Translations under genes and position numbers: made by a program
Shown: positions 17,068 through 26,898 of the stretch, piece by piece
Numbering within the stretch: position 1 is the first letter of the stretch
Layout: the number at the start of each line of letters is the position of its first letter
Assembly (NCBI RefSeq): GCF_003122325.1
Contig: NZ_QFBC01000006.1
Location: 186,001 to 250,000, forward strand
Origin: Rhizobium album
Lineage (GTDB): Bacteria; Pseudomonadota; Alphaproteobacteria; Rhizobiales; Rhizobiaceae
DNA length: 64,000 nt
Direction: 5' to 3'
The notes under the pieces: generated by a model
The model's input: the letters and a program-made list of their open reading frames with translations, nothing else
Told to the model about the DNA's origin: nothing
Databases searched by the model: none

Positions 17068-17931
17068 CTACTCGCCGCCACCGAGCGAATGGACGAAGAT
17101 CGCCAGCTGCTTCACCGTCGTATCGCCCAGGCGCGCCGTCCAGGCCGGCATGACGCCGTGCCTCGGGGTGGAGATCTGGCGGATGATCGCCTCCTCGCTC
17201 TTGCCCTTCAGCCAGATGGCGTCGGCGAGATTGGGCGCGCCCATCTCGCGGTTACCCTTGGCGTCTTCGCCGTGGCAGCTGGCGCAATTGTCGACGAAGA
17301 GCTGCTTGCCGGCTTCGACCAGCGCCGGGTTGGAGGGCGTGCCCGTCAGGCTGACGACATAGGCTGCTGTCTCGCGGATCTGTTCCGGCTCCAGCACGCC
17401 GGCAAAAGCCGGCATTTCCGAAAAATGCGTGTCCGCATCGGAATCGTCGCGAATACCATGGGCAATCGTATGGTAGATCGCGTCGAGATTGCCGCCCCAG
17501 AGCCAGTCGTCGTCGTTGAGGTTCGGGAAGCCGGGGCCGCCGGCCGCACCCGAGCCGTGACAGGTGCTGCAGTTCACCTTGAAGGCGGATGCACCGCCGG
17601 CGATGGCAAACGTCCTCAGCGTCGGATCGGCATCGATTTCCGTCACGGGCTTGGCAGCGATCTGCTCCAGGAACGTGGTCTGCAACGTCGCGGCGCTATC
17701 GACCTCGGCAGTGAATTCCGCACGGCTCGAATATCCCAGCCAGCCCTTCGTCGTGTCGGTGATCAGCGGGATCGAGGGATAGGCGATCGCATAACCGACC
17801 GCCCAGAGAATGGTGGCGTAGAAGGTCCACACCCACCAGCGCGGCATCGGGTTGTTCAGCTCGCGGATGCCGTCCCATTCGTGGCCGGTTGTCTCGACGC
17901 CGCTGAGTTCGTCAACATGTTTGTCAGCCAT
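17068..17931 (-). CDS. ccoP: CcoP/FixP, dihaem cytochrome c subunit of cbb3 oxidase
   Basis: A 287-residue membrane-anchored dihaem cytochrome c. After a cytoplasmic start comes the conserved NPMPRWWVWTFYATILWA helix, then two haem c sites, CSTCHG and CASCHG, each followed by its distal Met ligand region (MPAF, MPAW). It passes electrons to CcoO and CcoN. Three bases separate it from ccoQ. Confidence 0.96.
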   Translation of the reverse strand: MADKHVDELSGVETTGHEWDGIRELNNPMPRWWVWTFYATILWAVGYAIAYPSIPLITDTTKGWLGYSSRAEFTAEVDSAATLQTTFLEQIAAKPVTEIDADPTLRTFAIAGGASAFKVNCSTCHGSGAAGGPGFPNLNDDDWLWGGNLDAIYHTIAHGIRDDSDADTHFSEMPAFAGVLEPEQIRETAAYVVSLTGTPSNPALVEAGKQLFVDNCASCHGEDAKGNREMGAPNLADAIWLKGKSEEAIIRQISTPRHGVMPAWTARLGDTTVKQLAIFVHSLGGGE

Positions 17932-17933
17932 TC

Positions 17934-18086
17934 TCAGTCATCCTTCAAAGGTATGTCGGCGGCGTCCTGGGCGCCCTTACGGGCACCCGGACGAAGCGTG
18001 AAAAGCACCGTTGCGACAAAAAACAGCGCCATGGCGAGCAGGCCCCAGCTGTCGGCGAAGTGGCGCATCGCGGTATAGGTTTCCAT
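17934..18086 (-). CDS. ccoQ: CcoQ/FixQ, small subunit of cbb3 oxidase
   Basis: A 50-residue protein, METYTAMRHFADSWGLLAMA..., with one transmembrane helix and a short basic then acidic tail (RPGARKGAQDAADIPLKDD). CcoQ stabilises the cbb3 complex. It lies between ccoO and ccoP as in all fixNOQP operons. Confidence 0.93.
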   Translation of the reverse strand: METYTAMRHFADSWGLLAMALFFVATVLFTLRPGARKGAQDAADIPLKDD

Positions 18087-18098
18087 CGAATGTCCTCC

Positions 18099-18830
18099 TC
18101 AGCGGTAACCGGTTGCGTCGTCGTAAGTGGAGAAATCGACCAGCGTGCCGAGCATCTGCAGATAGGCGACGAGCGCGTCCATCTCCGTCAGCCGCTTCGG
18201 ATCGCCGTCGAAATCGCCGATCTTGGCCTTGGGATAACGCTCCAGCAGTCCTGCCGTATCGGCATCCGGATCGGCCTGTGCCCTGATGTCGGCATCGGCA
18301 TTGGCGAACATATCGTCGGAGTACGGCACGCCGACCGCCCGGTTGGCCTTGAGCTCGGCGGACGCATCGTTGATCTCGAGTTGCGTCTCCTTGAGGAAGG
18401 CATAGGCCGGCATCACCGATTCCGGCACCACGTCCTGCGGCCGGATCAGGTGTTGTACGTGCCACTCGTTGGAGTAGCGACCGCCCACACGGGCGAGATC
18501 CGGCCCGGTGCGCTTCGATCCCCACTGGAACGGATGGTCGTACATGGATTCCGCCGCCAGCGAGTAGTGGCCGTAACGTTCCACCTCGTCGCGGAACGGC
18601 CGAATCATCTGGCTGTGGCAGACGTAGCAGCCCTCGCGGATGTAGATGTTGCGACCGGCGAGTTCGAGCGGCGAGTAGGGCCGCATGCCCTCCACCTTCT
18701 CGATGGTGTTCTGCAGGTAGAAGAGCGGCGCGATTTCGACGATGCCGCCAATGGACACCACCAGCAGCGAGCCCACCAGGAGAAGCGTCGCGTTGCGCTC
18801 GAGGATTTGATGTTTGTCGAGGATGGACAT
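18099..18830 (-). CDS. ccoO: CcoO/FixO, monohaem cytochrome c subunit of cbb3 oxidase
   Basis: A 243-residue protein with one N-terminal membrane helix ([20 protein letters not shown]), the haem c site [11 protein letters not shown], and the Met ligand region [11 protein letters not shown]. Second gene of ccoNOQP, ten bases after ccoN. Confidence 0.96.
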   Translation of the reverse strand: MSILDKHQILERNATLLLVGSLLVVSIGGIVEIAPLFYLQNTIEKVEGMRPYSPLELAGRNIYIREGCYVCHSQMIRPFRDEVERYGHYSLAAESMYDHPFQWGSKRTGPDLARVGGRYSNEWHVQHLIRPQDVVPESVMPAYAFLKETQLEINDASAELKANRAVGVPYSDDMFANADADIRAQADPDADTAGLLERYPKAKIGDFDGDPKRLTEMDALVAYLQMLGTLVDFSTYDDATGYR

Positions 18831-18840
18831 GGATGTCTCC

Positions 18841-20460
18841 TTATTCGGCAGGCTGTGCGAGGGCGGCGCCCGGCATTGGTGCTTCGTCGCGCTGGTAGCC
18901 GAGGATCGTCATGGTGACGTTCCATGCCATGACCAGCCCACCCGCGAGGAACAGGGCACCGCCGACCGCACGCAGCAGGTAGTACGGGAACATGGCAGCG
19001 ACGGTTTCGGCGAAGGAATAGACCAGGAAGCCCTGGCTGTCGTATTCGCGCCACATCAGGCCCTGCTGGATGCCTGCGACCCACATGACGGCGGCGTAGA
19101 CGACGATGCCGAGCGTGGCGAGCCAGAAGTGCCAGTTGACCATGCGCAGGCTGTAGAGCCGCTCGCGACCCCAGAGCTTCGGCGTCAGGTGGTAGATTGC
19201 GCCGAAGGTGACCATGCCGACCCAGCCGAGCGCGCCGGAATGCACGTGACCGATGGTCCAGTCGGTGTAGTGGCTGAGCGAGTTGACGGCCTTGATCGAC
19301 ATCATCGGGCCTTCGAAGGTCGACATGCCGTAGAAGGCGATGGCCATGATCATCATGCGGATGATCGGATCGGTGCGGATCTTGTCCCAGGCGCCCGAAA
19401 GCGTCATCAGGCCGTTGATCATGCCGCCCCAGGAGGGCATCCACAGCATCACCGAGAAGACCATGCCGAGCGTCTGCGCCCAGTCGGGCAGCGCGGTATA
19501 GTGAAGATGGTGCGGGCCGGCCCAGATATACATAAAGATCAGCGCCCAGAAGTGAATGATCGACAGGCGGTAGGAATAGACCGGACGATTGGCCTGCTTC
19601 GGCACGAAGTAGTACATCATGCCGAGGAAGCCGGCGGTGAGGAAGAAACCGACGGCGTTATGGCCGTACCACCATTGCGTCAGCGCATCCTGCACGCCCG
19701 AAAACAGCGAATAGCTGCGCGAGCCGAGGAACGATACCGGCACCGCCAGATTGTTGACGACGTGCAGCATGGCAATGGTGACGATGAAGGCCAGATAGAA
19801 CCAGTTGGCCACGTAGATGTGTGGTTCCTTGCGCTTCAGGATCGTGCCCAGGAAGGCGATGAGATAAGCGACCCAGACAATGGTTAGCCAGATATCGACA
19901 TACCACTCCGGCTCCGCATATTCGCGGCTCTGGGTGATACCGAGCAGGTAGCCGGTGGCTGCCATGACGATGAAGAGCTGGTAACCCCAGAAGACGAACC
20001 AGCCGAGGCTGCCGCCGAAGAGGCGTGCCCGACAGGTGCGCTGCACAACATAAAACGACGTGGCGATCAGCGCGTTGCCGCCGAAGGCGAAGACGACGGC
20101 GGACGTGTGCAACGGCCGCATGCGTCCGAAGTTGAAATAGGGCGCGATGTTCAGCTCGGGATAGGCGAGCTGCAAGGCGATCACCACCCCGACCAGGAAA
20201 CCGACGACGCCCCAGAAGACCGTGGCGATGACGCCGTAGCGGACGACGTCGTCGAAATATTCGGACGGCGGGTGCTGGGGAAGGGTCTTGCCCGCCGGAG
20301 AGAACTTGACCCGCCCCAGCATAACGATCGCACTGCCGAGCAATACGAAGAAAAGCACCCACATGTGGGCGGAAAACAGGCTGTCGTGCGCCATGCCGGC
20401 GCCAAGAAGTGCCAGAAAGGCTGCGACAGCCAAGCTTATGGTTGAAAACGTATAATTCAT
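18841..20460 (-). CDS. ccoN: CcoN/FixN, catalytic subunit of cbb3 oxidase
   Basis: A 539-residue haem-copper oxidase subunit I of the C family, with about twelve transmembrane helices. Ligand regions are visible: [14 protein letters not shown] (low-spin haem), [14 protein letters not shown] (CuB), GPHHLHYTA (CuB) and [13 protein letters not shown] (haem b3). The ATG at 20458-20460 begins MNYTFSTIS; the longer frame to 20529 lacks support. This high-affinity terminal oxidase allows respiration at very low oxygen. A FixK box is about 90 bp upstream. Confidence 0.97.
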   Translation of the reverse strand: MNYTFSTISLAVAAFLALLGAGMAHDSLFSAHMWVLFFVLLGSAIVMLGRVKFSPAGKTLPQHPPSEYFDDVVRYGVIATVFWGVVGFLVGVVIALQLAYPELNIAPYFNFGRMRPLHTSAVVFAFGGNALIATSFYVVQRTCRARLFGGSLGWFVFWGYQLFIVMAATGYLLGITQSREYAEPEWYVDIWLTIVWVAYLIAFLGTILKRKEPHIYVANWFYLAFIVTIAMLHVVNNLAVPVSFLGSRSYSLFSGVQDALTQWWYGHNAVGFFLTAGFLGMMYYFVPKQANRPVYSYRLSIIHFWALIFMYIWAGPHHLHYTALPDWAQTLGMVFSVMLWMPSWGGMINGLMTLSGAWDKIRTDPIIRMMIMAIAFYGMSTFEGPMMSIKAVNSLSHYTDWTIGHVHSGALGWVGMVTFGAIYHLTPKLWGRERLYSLRMVNWHFWLATLGIVVYAAVMWVAGIQQGLMWREYDSQGFLVYSFAETVAAMFPYYLLRAVGGALFLAGGLVMAWNVTMTILGYQRDEAPMPGAALAQPAE

Positions 20461-20547
20461 TGATATCGCCCCCGAAGCGAGATGAGCGGGTCCGTGGTGA
20501 AACAGACCCCCGGTAATCTCTGCTGACATGCGGGAAGCGTCAGAGCC

Positions 20548-20561
20548 TTGACCTAGATCAA
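20548..20561 (-). promoter_or_regulatory. FixK/FNR box before ccoNOQP
   Basis: TTGACCTAGATCAA; on the minus strand TTGATCTAGGTCAA, an exact match to TTGAT-N4-GTCAA. It is 88 bases upstream of the ccoN ATG. Confidence 0.92.
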
Positions 20562-20876
20562 GAGCGGGATGGTTGGCGGAAAAGCCCGTCGTTTATATTG
20601 TTCGGAAGGGATAAGGAGGGTTGCTTGCCGATGCCGCAGCGGCAGGGTTTTCGCATATGCACGACGTCGCCTCGCCTTCTCCCGGCAGGGAAAAGATGGC
20701 CCGAAGGGTCGAATGAGGAGATATGCGATGGCGCTTGCAGCGCCGCCTCATCCCGCTGCCGCGACCTTCTCGCCACTGGGAGAAGGAGGCAGGCATCACC
20801 CCCATTCCGCATGCCAAAGCACTGCCGCAGGCCGAGAGAGACAGGAGAAGAGGCGGCCGGCGAATCGCCGGCGGGC
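20562..20876. repeat. Intergenic region with rhizobial small palindromes (RIME/REP-like) and fixL terminator
   Basis: No gene is seen. Several short inverted repeats lie here: CCTTCTC (20765-20771) with GAGAAGG (20780-20786), and an imperfect CTTCTCCC...GGGAAAAG near 20679-20698. This style resembles the RIME mosaic elements of rhizobia. At 20856-20872 GCCGGCGA-A-TCGCCGGC forms a stem directly downstream of the fixL stop and may terminate that operon. Confidence 0.4.
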
Positions 20877-22799
20877 TCAGTCGAGAAGTTCGCGCAGCCG
20901 CACCGCCAGTTCGCGGGCGCTATAGGGTTTTTTGAGCCAGCTTCCGGACTGCGCCAGTTCGCGCCCGGCAATCGTCGGCTCGGCGTAGCCCGACGTGAAC
21001 AGGATTCTGATCGCCGGCTTCAGCTGCCGCACATGGTTGGCAAGCTCGTCGCCTGTCATGCCGCCCGGCATGACGATATCGGTAAACAGGAGCGCGATAT
21101 CCGGATGGTCGCGAAGCCGGTCGAGCGCCGCGGCGCCGTTTTCCGCCTCGACCACGCCGTAGCCGAGCTCGGTCAGCCGCGCCACGGCGACACGGCGCAC
21201 GCGGGCATCGTCCTCGACGACTAGGATTTCTTCCGAACCGCCCGGCATGCTGGCGCGCAGCGTCGATTGCGGCTCCGCCGCGATGGCGGCCGCATCGGCC
21301 TTCTGCGCAGCCGGCAGAAAGATACGCACGCTGGTGCCCTGCCCCACCTCGCTGTACAGCTGCACATGGCCGCCGGATTGCCGGGCAAAACCGTACACCA
21401 TGCTCAGTCCCAGGCCGGTACCCGAGCCGACGCCCTTGGTGGTGAAGAACGGCTCGAAGGCCCTTTGCTTCACCTCCTCCGTCATGCCGTTGCCGGTGTC
21501 CGTGACGGAAATCATCACGTAGTCGCCGGTGCGAACCTGCGGATACATCTGGGCGTAATCGGCATCCAGCCGCGTGCCGGTGATTTCCACCGCCAGCCTG
21601 CCGCCGCGCGGCATGGCATCCCTGGCGTTGAGCACCAGGTTCAGGAGCGCGTTCTGCAATTGCGACGCATCGACCAGCGCCTCGTTGGCGGCACCGGCGA
21701 TGATCGTGCGGAATTCGATCGCCTCGCCCAGGGAGCGACGCAGCAGGTCGGAAAACCCGGAAACGAGCTGGCCGACATCGACCAGCTTCGGATTGAGCGG
21801 CTGGCGCCGGCCGAAGGCGAGCAGCTGGCCCGTGAGCTTCGCACCGTCCTCGGCGGCGCTTTGCGCTTCCAGAAGCAGGGGCCGGAGCTTTTCGTCGCGC
21901 AGCTTCATCTCGATCATTTCGAGGTTGCCGCTGATGACGGTGAGCAGGTTGTTGAAATCATGCGCCAGCCCGCCGGTCAGCTGGCCGATCGCCTCCATCT
22001 TCTGCGACTGGCGCAGCTCTTCCTCGATCTTGTGGCGGCTCGTCAGGTCGCGGATGAAGCCGGTGAAGATGCGCTTGCCGCTGGCGATCGCCTCGCCGAC
22101 AGAAAGCTCCATGGGAAAATGCGAGCCGTCCTTGCGCTGCCCGGTCACCACCCGGCCGTAACCGATGATTCGCCGCTCGCCGGTCTGCAGATAGCGGGAA
22201 ATATAGCCGTCATGCGCCTCCTGGTCCGGCGACGGCATGAGCATGCGGACGTTTTTGCCGCACACTTCCGCGGCGCTGTAGCCGAACAGTCGTTCCGCCG
22301 CGGCACTGAAGGAAGAAATCGTTCCGACGTCGTCGATCACCACCATCGATTCGGGCACGGTGTCGAGGATGGAGCGAAGATGCGCCTCTCTCTCCGCCAG
22401 ATCGTTTTGCGCTCTTTTCATGTCGGTCACGTCGTTGTTGGTCTGAATGATCACCGGTTCCGAATCGGCAGAGGGCTGGGTCAGAACCCAGCGGCTGGCA
22501 ACGAAGACGATCTTCCCGTCCTTGCTGCGATGAACCACCTCGCCTTGCCAGGAGCCAAATTTGCGAACCTCTTCGCGAATTTGGTCCAGCGGCATGGGAA
22601 AGGTCGTCGCCAGCAATTCATGGACGACCTTGCCGACCGCCTCCTGTCGCGACCAGCCGTAAAGCTGCTCACTACCGGCCGTCCAGCGACTGATGACGCC
22701 GGAAAGGCCATGAAAAATCAGGTTTGCCTCATCGAGAAGGCGGGCAATTTCGTCAAGGTCCGCCTTCGTGGTGAGTTTGGTCTTCGTCGCGTCGTTCAT
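20877..22799 (-). CDS. fixL: Hybrid oxygen sensor kinase hFixL (haem PAS, kinase, receiver)
   Basis: About 640 residues. A first PAS domain (about 15-130) is followed by a haem PAS of FixL type (142-255). His196 in [10 protein letters not shown] aligns with the axial haem His and Arg216 in [10 protein letters not shown] with the oxygen-sensing Arg of FixL. The kinase has His280 in [10 protein letters not shown] and ATP-binding boxes DTGNGM and [10 protein letters not shown]-terminal receiver (about 520-640) has Asp574 in [11 protein letters not shown]. The ATG at 22799 follows AAGGTAG. Hybrid FixL proteins lack a FixJ partner and signal through FxkR in R. etli. It follows fixK by 22 bp in one operon. 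Confidence 0.92.
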   Translation of the reverse strand: MNDATKTKLTTKADLDEIARLLDEANLIFHGLSGVISRWTAGSEQLYGWSRQEAVGKVVHELLATTFPMPLDQIREEVRKFGSWQGEVVHRSKDGKIVFVASRWVLTQPSADSEPVIIQTNNDVTDMKRAQNDLAEREAHLRSILDTVPESMVVIDDVGTISSFSAAAERLFGYSAAEVCGKNVRMLMPSPDQEAHDGYISRYLQTGERRIIGYGRVVTGQRKDGSHFPMELSVGEAIASGKRIFTGFIRDLTSRHKIEEELRQSQKMEAIGQLTGGLAHDFNNLLTVISGNLEMIEMKLRDEKLRPLLLEAQSAAEDGAKLTGQLLAFGRRQPLNPKLVDVGQLVSGFSDLLRRSLGEAIEFRTIIAGAANEALVDASQLQNALLNLVLNARDAMPRGGRLAVEITGTRLDADYAQMYPQVRTGDYVMISVTDTGNGMTEEVKQRAFEPFFTTKGVGSGTGLGLSMVYGFARQSGGHVQLYSEVGQGTSVRIFLPAAQKADAAAIAAEPQSTLRASMPGGSEEILVVEDDARVRRVAVARLTELGYGVVEAENGAAALDRLRDHPDIALLFTDIVMPGGMTGDELANHVRQLKPAIRILFTSGYAEPTIAGRELAQSGSWLKKPYSARELAVRLRELLD

Positions 22800-22821
22800 T
22801 CTACCTTCGATACTGGCAGTC

Positions 22822-23571
22822 TCAGTGGTGCTGCCGCGCCCAGCAAGCGACCATATTGCGCTCGCCGGCGTATTCATCGTCATCTCCGCAGAGCTGCGCA
22901 AGGGCTGCCTGCCGGATAATGCGCACGACATGGCGGCCGGAGATCGACAGGATGCCCTTGTTGGCCAGCTTGGTCAGCGTCCGCGACACGGTTTCGATCG
23001 TCAGGCCGAGATAGTCGGCAACGTCCAGCCGTGTCATCGGCAGTTCGAGCATGGCGCCGATCGCACCGTTCGCCGCAGCCCGGCGCATCTCCGCGCGCAG
23101 GAAGGTACAGAGCCGCTCTTCGGCATTCTTGCGCGACAGCAGCACCATCTGGTCCTGCTGGGCGGCCAGTTCATCGCACATCCGCGCAAACATTTCCGGC
23201 CCCAGTTCCGGCGTGCGCACCAGTTCCTGCTCCAGCGTCTTGCGGGAAACCCTTTGAACACAGGCGTCGCCGATCGCATCGGCGCTGTTGAGATAGACAT
23301 CCTTGAGGGAGACGCCGATGATGTCGCCGGCATGCAGGAAACGGGTGATCACGCGCCGGCCGTCCGAGATGATCTTGAAAATCCTGATCGTGCCCGAGAT
23401 CACCCGGAACAGATGCCTGGCGGCATCACCTTCGAAGAACAGCGCCTGGCCGGCGGAAAGCTGCTCGACGGGCTGGCGGACGAACAGATCACTCAGACTC
23501 GTCGGCTGGACACCGAGCGCAACGCCGTCGCGATTGTCCACGACCAGATGAATCGAGCGTGCCTGCAACAT
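22822..23571 (-). CDS. fixK: FixK-type Crp/Fnr transcription activator
   Basis: A 249-residue Crp/Fnr regulator. The cyclic-nucleotide-binding fold has [17 protein letters not shown] and [16 protein letters not shown]; the helix-turn-helix near 190 reads [18 protein letters not shown] with the Glu-x-x-Ser-Arg recognition pattern of FNR/FixK. There is no N-terminal Cys cluster, so it should not sense oxygen itself, as is typical for FixK. The start at 23571 is the first ATG of the homologous region. Expected to act at the three FixK boxes of this window. Confidence 0.93.
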   Translation of the reverse strand: MLQARSIHLVVDNRDGVALGVQPTSLSDLFVRQPVEQLSAGQALFFEGDAARHLFRVISGTIRIFKIISDGRRVITRFLHAGDIIGVSLKDVYLNSADAIGDACVQRVSRKTLEQELVRTPELGPEMFARMCDELAAQQDQMVLLSRKNAEERLCTFLRAEMRRAAANGAIGAMLELPMTRLDVADYLGLTIETVSRTLTKLANKGILSISGRHVVRIIRQAALAQLCGDDDEYAGERNMVACWARQHH

Positions 23572-23656
23572 GATGTATCTCCGCGTTTTCGATGCGGATA
23601 ATTGACAATACGCAGGTGACACGCGAATGAGCCGCATGTTAGACACGGTGCGATCG

Positions 23657-23672
23657 TGTAACAGTTTGTAAC
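23657..23672 (-). promoter_or_regulatory. FxkR binding element (K-box) upstream of fixK
   Basis: TGTAAC-AGTT-TGTAAC on the plus strand, that is GTTACA-AACT-GTTACA reading toward fixK. As I recall, R. etli FxkR acts at a GTTACA-N4-GTTACA element before fixK genes; this is a perfect copy. It sits 86 bp before fixK and 35 bp before the fxkR start, so it may also serve autoregulation. Confidence 0.8.
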
Positions 23673-23706
23673 AAACCGGTTTCCGGCCGGTCCGCCAGGT
23701 TCGAAT

Positions 23707-24435
23707 ATGTCCGTTTCCTCCCGCCACGAGGCCCATCTTCTTGTGGTCGATGACGATCCGCGGATCCGTCAGCTGCTCACCACGTATTTTCTGGACGAAG
23801 GTTATGCCGTGACAGGCGCCGCGAACGGAGCGGAGATGCGCGATCATCTCCGCCAGCGGAACTTCGACATCATCCTTCTCGACCTGGTGCTGCCCGGCGG
23901 ACAGGACGGACTCGATCTCGCCCGCGAGATCCGGGCGCAATCCGACGTGCCGATCATGATGCTGACCGGCCGCGACGATGTCGTCGACAGGATCGTCGGC
24001 CTGGAAGTGGGCGCCGACGATTACATCGCCAAACCCTTTCACCTGCGCGAGGTGCATGCGCGGCTGAAATCGATCCTGCGCCGCCGCAAGCCTGCCGCTC
24101 ACCAGCCCGAGCCGCAGACGGAGGAAACCATCGGCTTCGAGGATTGGAAACTCAATCTCGTTCGTCGCCGGCTTCTCGACCCCGAGGGCAACGAGGTGGA
24201 ACTCAGCACGGGCGAATTCGACATGCTAGTGGCATTCCTGCGCCATGCCGGCCGCGTCCTGACCCGCGAGGTGCTGATGGACATGACGCGCGGACGCAAT
24301 CTGGAAGCCTTCGACCGGACGATCGACGCGCAGATCGTCCGGCTGCGCCGCAAGATCGAAACCGACCCGAAACGGCCGCAATTCATCAAGGCCGTCCGCG
24401 GCGTCGGCTACGTCTTCACCGGAAGGCTGGACTGA
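23707..24435 (+). CDS. fxkR: FxkR, OmpR-type response regulator of the FixL circuit
   Basis: A 242-residue response regulator. The receiver has the acidic pair in VVDDDPRIR and phospho-acceptor Asp59 (IILLDLVLPGG), Thr in MLTGRDD and Lys in IAKPFHLRE. The C-terminal winged helix is of OmpR/PhoB type (LSTGEFDMLVAFLRHAGRVLTRE; RRKIETDPKRPQFIKAVRGVGYVF). It is divergent from fixK-hFixL with a K-box between, the arrangement expected for FxkR, the link between hybrid FixL and fixK in R. etli. The name rests on context; other OmpR regulators look alike. Confidence 0.82.
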   Translation: MSVSSRHEAHLLVVDDDPRIRQLLTTYFLDEGYAVTGAANGAEMRDHLRQRNFDIILLDLVLPGGQDGLDLAREIRAQSDVPIMMLTGRDDVVDRIVGLEVGADDYIAKPFHLREVHARLKSILRRRKPAAHQPEPQTEETIGFEDWKLNLVRRRLLDPEGNEVELSTGEFDMLVAFLRHAGRVLTREVLMDMTRGRNLEAFDRTIDAQIVRLRRKIETDPKRPQFIKAVRGVGYVFTGRLD

Positions 24436-24459
24436 CGGCGTTCAAACCCGGCCCGGGCG

Positions 24460-26106
24460 TCACGAAGCCCGCGACTGTAGGCGGCTTTCGATCAGGAGGC
24501 CGCTTTCGTCGAGGATCGGATGGGCGACGGAGACGATATGGGCGTTGATACGCTTCAGGTCGCGCAGGATATCGAGATGCAGCGAACTGGTCTGGAAGCT
24601 TTCCGGCTTGTCGTCCCTGAGACGCTGCAGATGCCGCTCGGATGAAATCTTCTCCAGCCGGCGAACTTCCACCTTCACCTCCATCAGCCGCTTCGCCAGG
24701 GTGAAATCGCGGGTGACGAAAATCGTCTGGGCGATGCGCAGGTTCTCGGTGGTGAGGTTGAACAGGCCAAGCAGTTCCTCGAACCCGTCTTCCGAAAAGC
24801 GCAGACCCTTGCTGATCTTCTTGCTCACCTCTTCCGACAGGCCCTTTTCGATGATGTCGCCGATGTGCTCCAGATTGATGGCATAATCGATGATGACGAT
24901 GGAACGGCGGCTGTGTTCCTCGTCCAGGCTGCGGCGTCCGAGGCTGGAGAGATAGACCTTCACCTCCTGCTGCAGCCGGTCCACCTGCTTTTCCAACGTC
25001 GGGATGTCCTTGAGCCGCGTCAGGTCGTTCTTCTGGAACGCGTCGGCGGCGTTGGTGAGCATGCGCTCGATCAGGTCGCCGACACCCAGAACTTCGCGTG
25101 TCGCGCTCGTCAGGGCGACGACCGGCGTGGCGAGTTCATCCTTGTCGAGGAAACGCGGCCCATCCGGCTCGGCGTCCTTGTCGGGAATCAACCGCAGCAT
25201 GGCCACCGAGAGCAGCCGCGAGAACGGCAGGGCGACGACGGCCAGCACGATGTTGAAGATCAGGTGCGCATCGACCGGCAGGTGTGCCACGGACAGAGGC
25301 AGTGACGCCAGCAACCGGCCTTCGTAGGCGGCGAAGGGCAGGACGAGCGCACAGCCGAGCGCCCGGACCAGCAGGTTGCCGACCATCAGCCGGCGCACGG
25401 CCGGCGCGCTCGAGAGCGTCGCCAGCACCGGGGAAACGGCACCGCCCAGATTGGCGCCGAGCACCAGCGCGATGACGAGGCCCGGCGACAAAACGCCGGT
25501 TGCGGCGATGGACAGGATGAGCACGACCATCGCCAGGCTCGACGACGAAGCGCAGGCAATGCCGGCCGACAGCAGCAAGGCGACCGGCCAGGCATCTTCC
25601 AGCAGGCGGATGAAGGCGACGAGCGCCGCCGATTCGCGCATCGGCTCGGTGGCCATGCCCAGCAGATGCAGGGAAAGCAGCATCAGGCCGATGCCGATCA
25701 GCGCGTTGCCGACACCCTGCCGTGGCGAGGAGCCGCTGCGGAAGAGAACGAAACCGGTGATCACCAGAAGCGGCGACAGCCATTCGATGCCGGTCGCCAC
25801 GATCCAGGCGGTGATCGCCGTGCCGACATTGGCGCCGAGCAGCACCACCTGCGCCATGCGCGGCTCGATCAGCCGCCGCTCGACGAAGGAGGAGGCTATC
25901 AACGCCGTTGCCGTCGAACTCTGCAGGGCAAGCGTCGCCAGCAGGCCGGAAACGAAGGAGCGGAAGCTTCCCCTCGTCCCCCGCGCCAAACCGGTCCTCA
26001 AACGCAAGCCGAAAGCCTGCGTGACGCCGTCCTTCACCTGACGCAAGCCGAACAGAAGCAGGGCAACCGCTCCGAACAGATTGATCATGACGATCGCAGA
26101 TGTCAT
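24460..26106 (-). CDS. Na+/phosphate cotransporter with PhoU-like domain (NptA/YjbB type)
   Basis: A 548-residue protein. The first 310 residues are the membrane part with two inverted Na/Pi cotransport repeats (LQSSTATALIASSFVERR and GANLGGAVSPVLATLSSAP, each with the QSSS-like or GxNxG patterns of the SLC34 family). The C-terminal 230 residues form a PhoU-like helical bundle. Bacterial homologues move phosphate with sodium, in or out. The ATG at 26106 has GGAGGAGC just upstream. It is divergent from orfA-pit, with a PHO box between them oriented toward this gene. Confidence 0.88.
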   Translation of the reverse strand: MTSAIVMINLFGAVALLLFGLRQVKDGVTQAFGLRLRTGLARGTRGSFRSFVSGLLATLALQSSTATALIASSFVERRLIEPRMAQVVLLGANVGTAITAWIVATGIEWLSPLLVITGFVLFRSGSSPRQGVGNALIGIGLMLLSLHLLGMATEPMRESAALVAFIRLLEDAWPVALLLSAGIACASSSSLAMVVLILSIAATGVLSPGLVIALVLGANLGGAVSPVLATLSSAPAVRRLMVGNLLVRALGCALVLPFAAYEGRLLASLPLSVAHLPVDAHLIFNIVLAVVALPFSRLLSVAMLRLIPDKDAEPDGPRFLDKDELATPVVALTSATREVLGVGDLIERMLTNAADAFQKNDLTRLKDIPTLEKQVDRLQQEVKVYLSSLGRRSLDEEHSRRSIVIIDYAINLEHIGDIIEKGLSEEVSKKISKGLRFSEDGFEELLGLFNLTTENLRIAQTIFVTRDFTLAKRLMEVKVEVRRLEKISSERHLQRLRDDKPESFQTSSLHLDILRDLKRINAHIVSVAHPILDESGLLIESRLQSRAS

Positions 26107-26208
26107 GGCTTGCTCCTCCTGGATCGTTTGGCTGTGGAGATCGCGCTATTCGCGCGACTCATGAAAGCTTTTGAGTTTACAGCGGTTCCTTTCGCGGTGT
26201 TTGTCTTT

Positions 26209-26226
26209 TATGACAGTTTTATGACA
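26209..26226 (-). promoter_or_regulatory. PHO box (PhoB site) between the two phosphate transport units
   Basis: On the minus strand TGTCATA-AAAC-TGTCATA, two direct repeats 11 bp apart, matching the PhoB consensus. It lies 28 bases before the orfA start, where PhoB binding would block transcription, and about 100 bases before the Na/Pi cotransporter gene, where it could activate. In S. meliloti PhoB represses orfA-pit. Confidence 0.85.
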
Positions 26227-26253
26227 CTTTCAGCGACATCGAGGAAGTCCCAC

Positions 26254-26898
26254 ATGCTCTCACTGTTCCGGAAACTGCTGCCCCGCGAGGACCGCTTCTT
26301 CGATATGTTCGAGCAGCATTCACGCACGGTGGTCGGCGCTGCCGAGGCATTGAACGCGCTGCTTTCCGGCAACGACATCGACGGCAACTGCAAACGCATC
26401 GTCGCCCTCGAAAACGAGGCAGACGACATCACCCGCGACGTGCTGCTTGCCGTGCGCCGCAGCTTCATCACTCCGTTCGACCGCGGCGACATCAAGGACC
26501 TGATCCAGTCGATGGACGACGCCATCGACATGATGCACAAGACGGTAAAAACCATCCGCCTCTACCAGCAGACCAGCTTCGACCCCGGAATGCAAGAGAT
26601 GGGCAAGGCCGTCGTCGAAGCCGCCCATCTCGTTGCCGAGGCGATACCGCTGCTCAACAAGGTCGGCGCCAACGCCCAGCGGCTTTCGAGCATCGCCGAG
26701 GAGGTCACCCGCGTCGAGGGCCGTTCCGACGATCTCTACGACCGCGGCCTGCGCGACCTCTTCCAGCGCCACGGCGTGGCGGGCAACGCCATGGCCTACA
26801 TGATCGGCAGCGAAATCTACGGCGAACTGGAAAAGGTCGTCGATCGCTTCGAGGACGTCGCCAACGAAATCAGCGGCATCGTGATCGAGAACGTCTGA
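26254..26898 (+). CDS. DUF47/PhoU-like protein (OrfA) partner of Pit
   Basis: A 214-residue all-helical DUF47 protein related to PhoU (FRKLLPREDRFFDMFEQHS, ENEADDITRDVL, FITPFDRGDIKDLIQSMDD). In S. meliloti the equivalent orfA is cotranscribed with pit and helps low-affinity phosphate uptake. The last base of its stop is the first base of the pit ATG. The start at 26254 follows GAGGAAG. Confidence 0.9.
   Translation: MLSLFRKLLPREDRFFDMFEQHSRTVVGAAEALNALLSGNDIDGNCKRIVALENEADDITRDVLLAVRRSFITPFDRGDIKDLIQSMDDAIDMMHKTVKTIRLYQQTSFDPGMQEMGKAVVEAAHLVAEAIPLLNKVGANAQRLSSIAEEVTRVEGRSDDLYDRGLRDLFQRHGVAGNAMAYMIGSEIYGELEKVVDRFEDVANEISGIVIENV

Noticed and set aside
23596-23612. TTGACAATACGCAG as a FixK box before fixK
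   Set aside because: The second half does not match TCAA; the K-box 60 bp upstream is a better regulatory signal.
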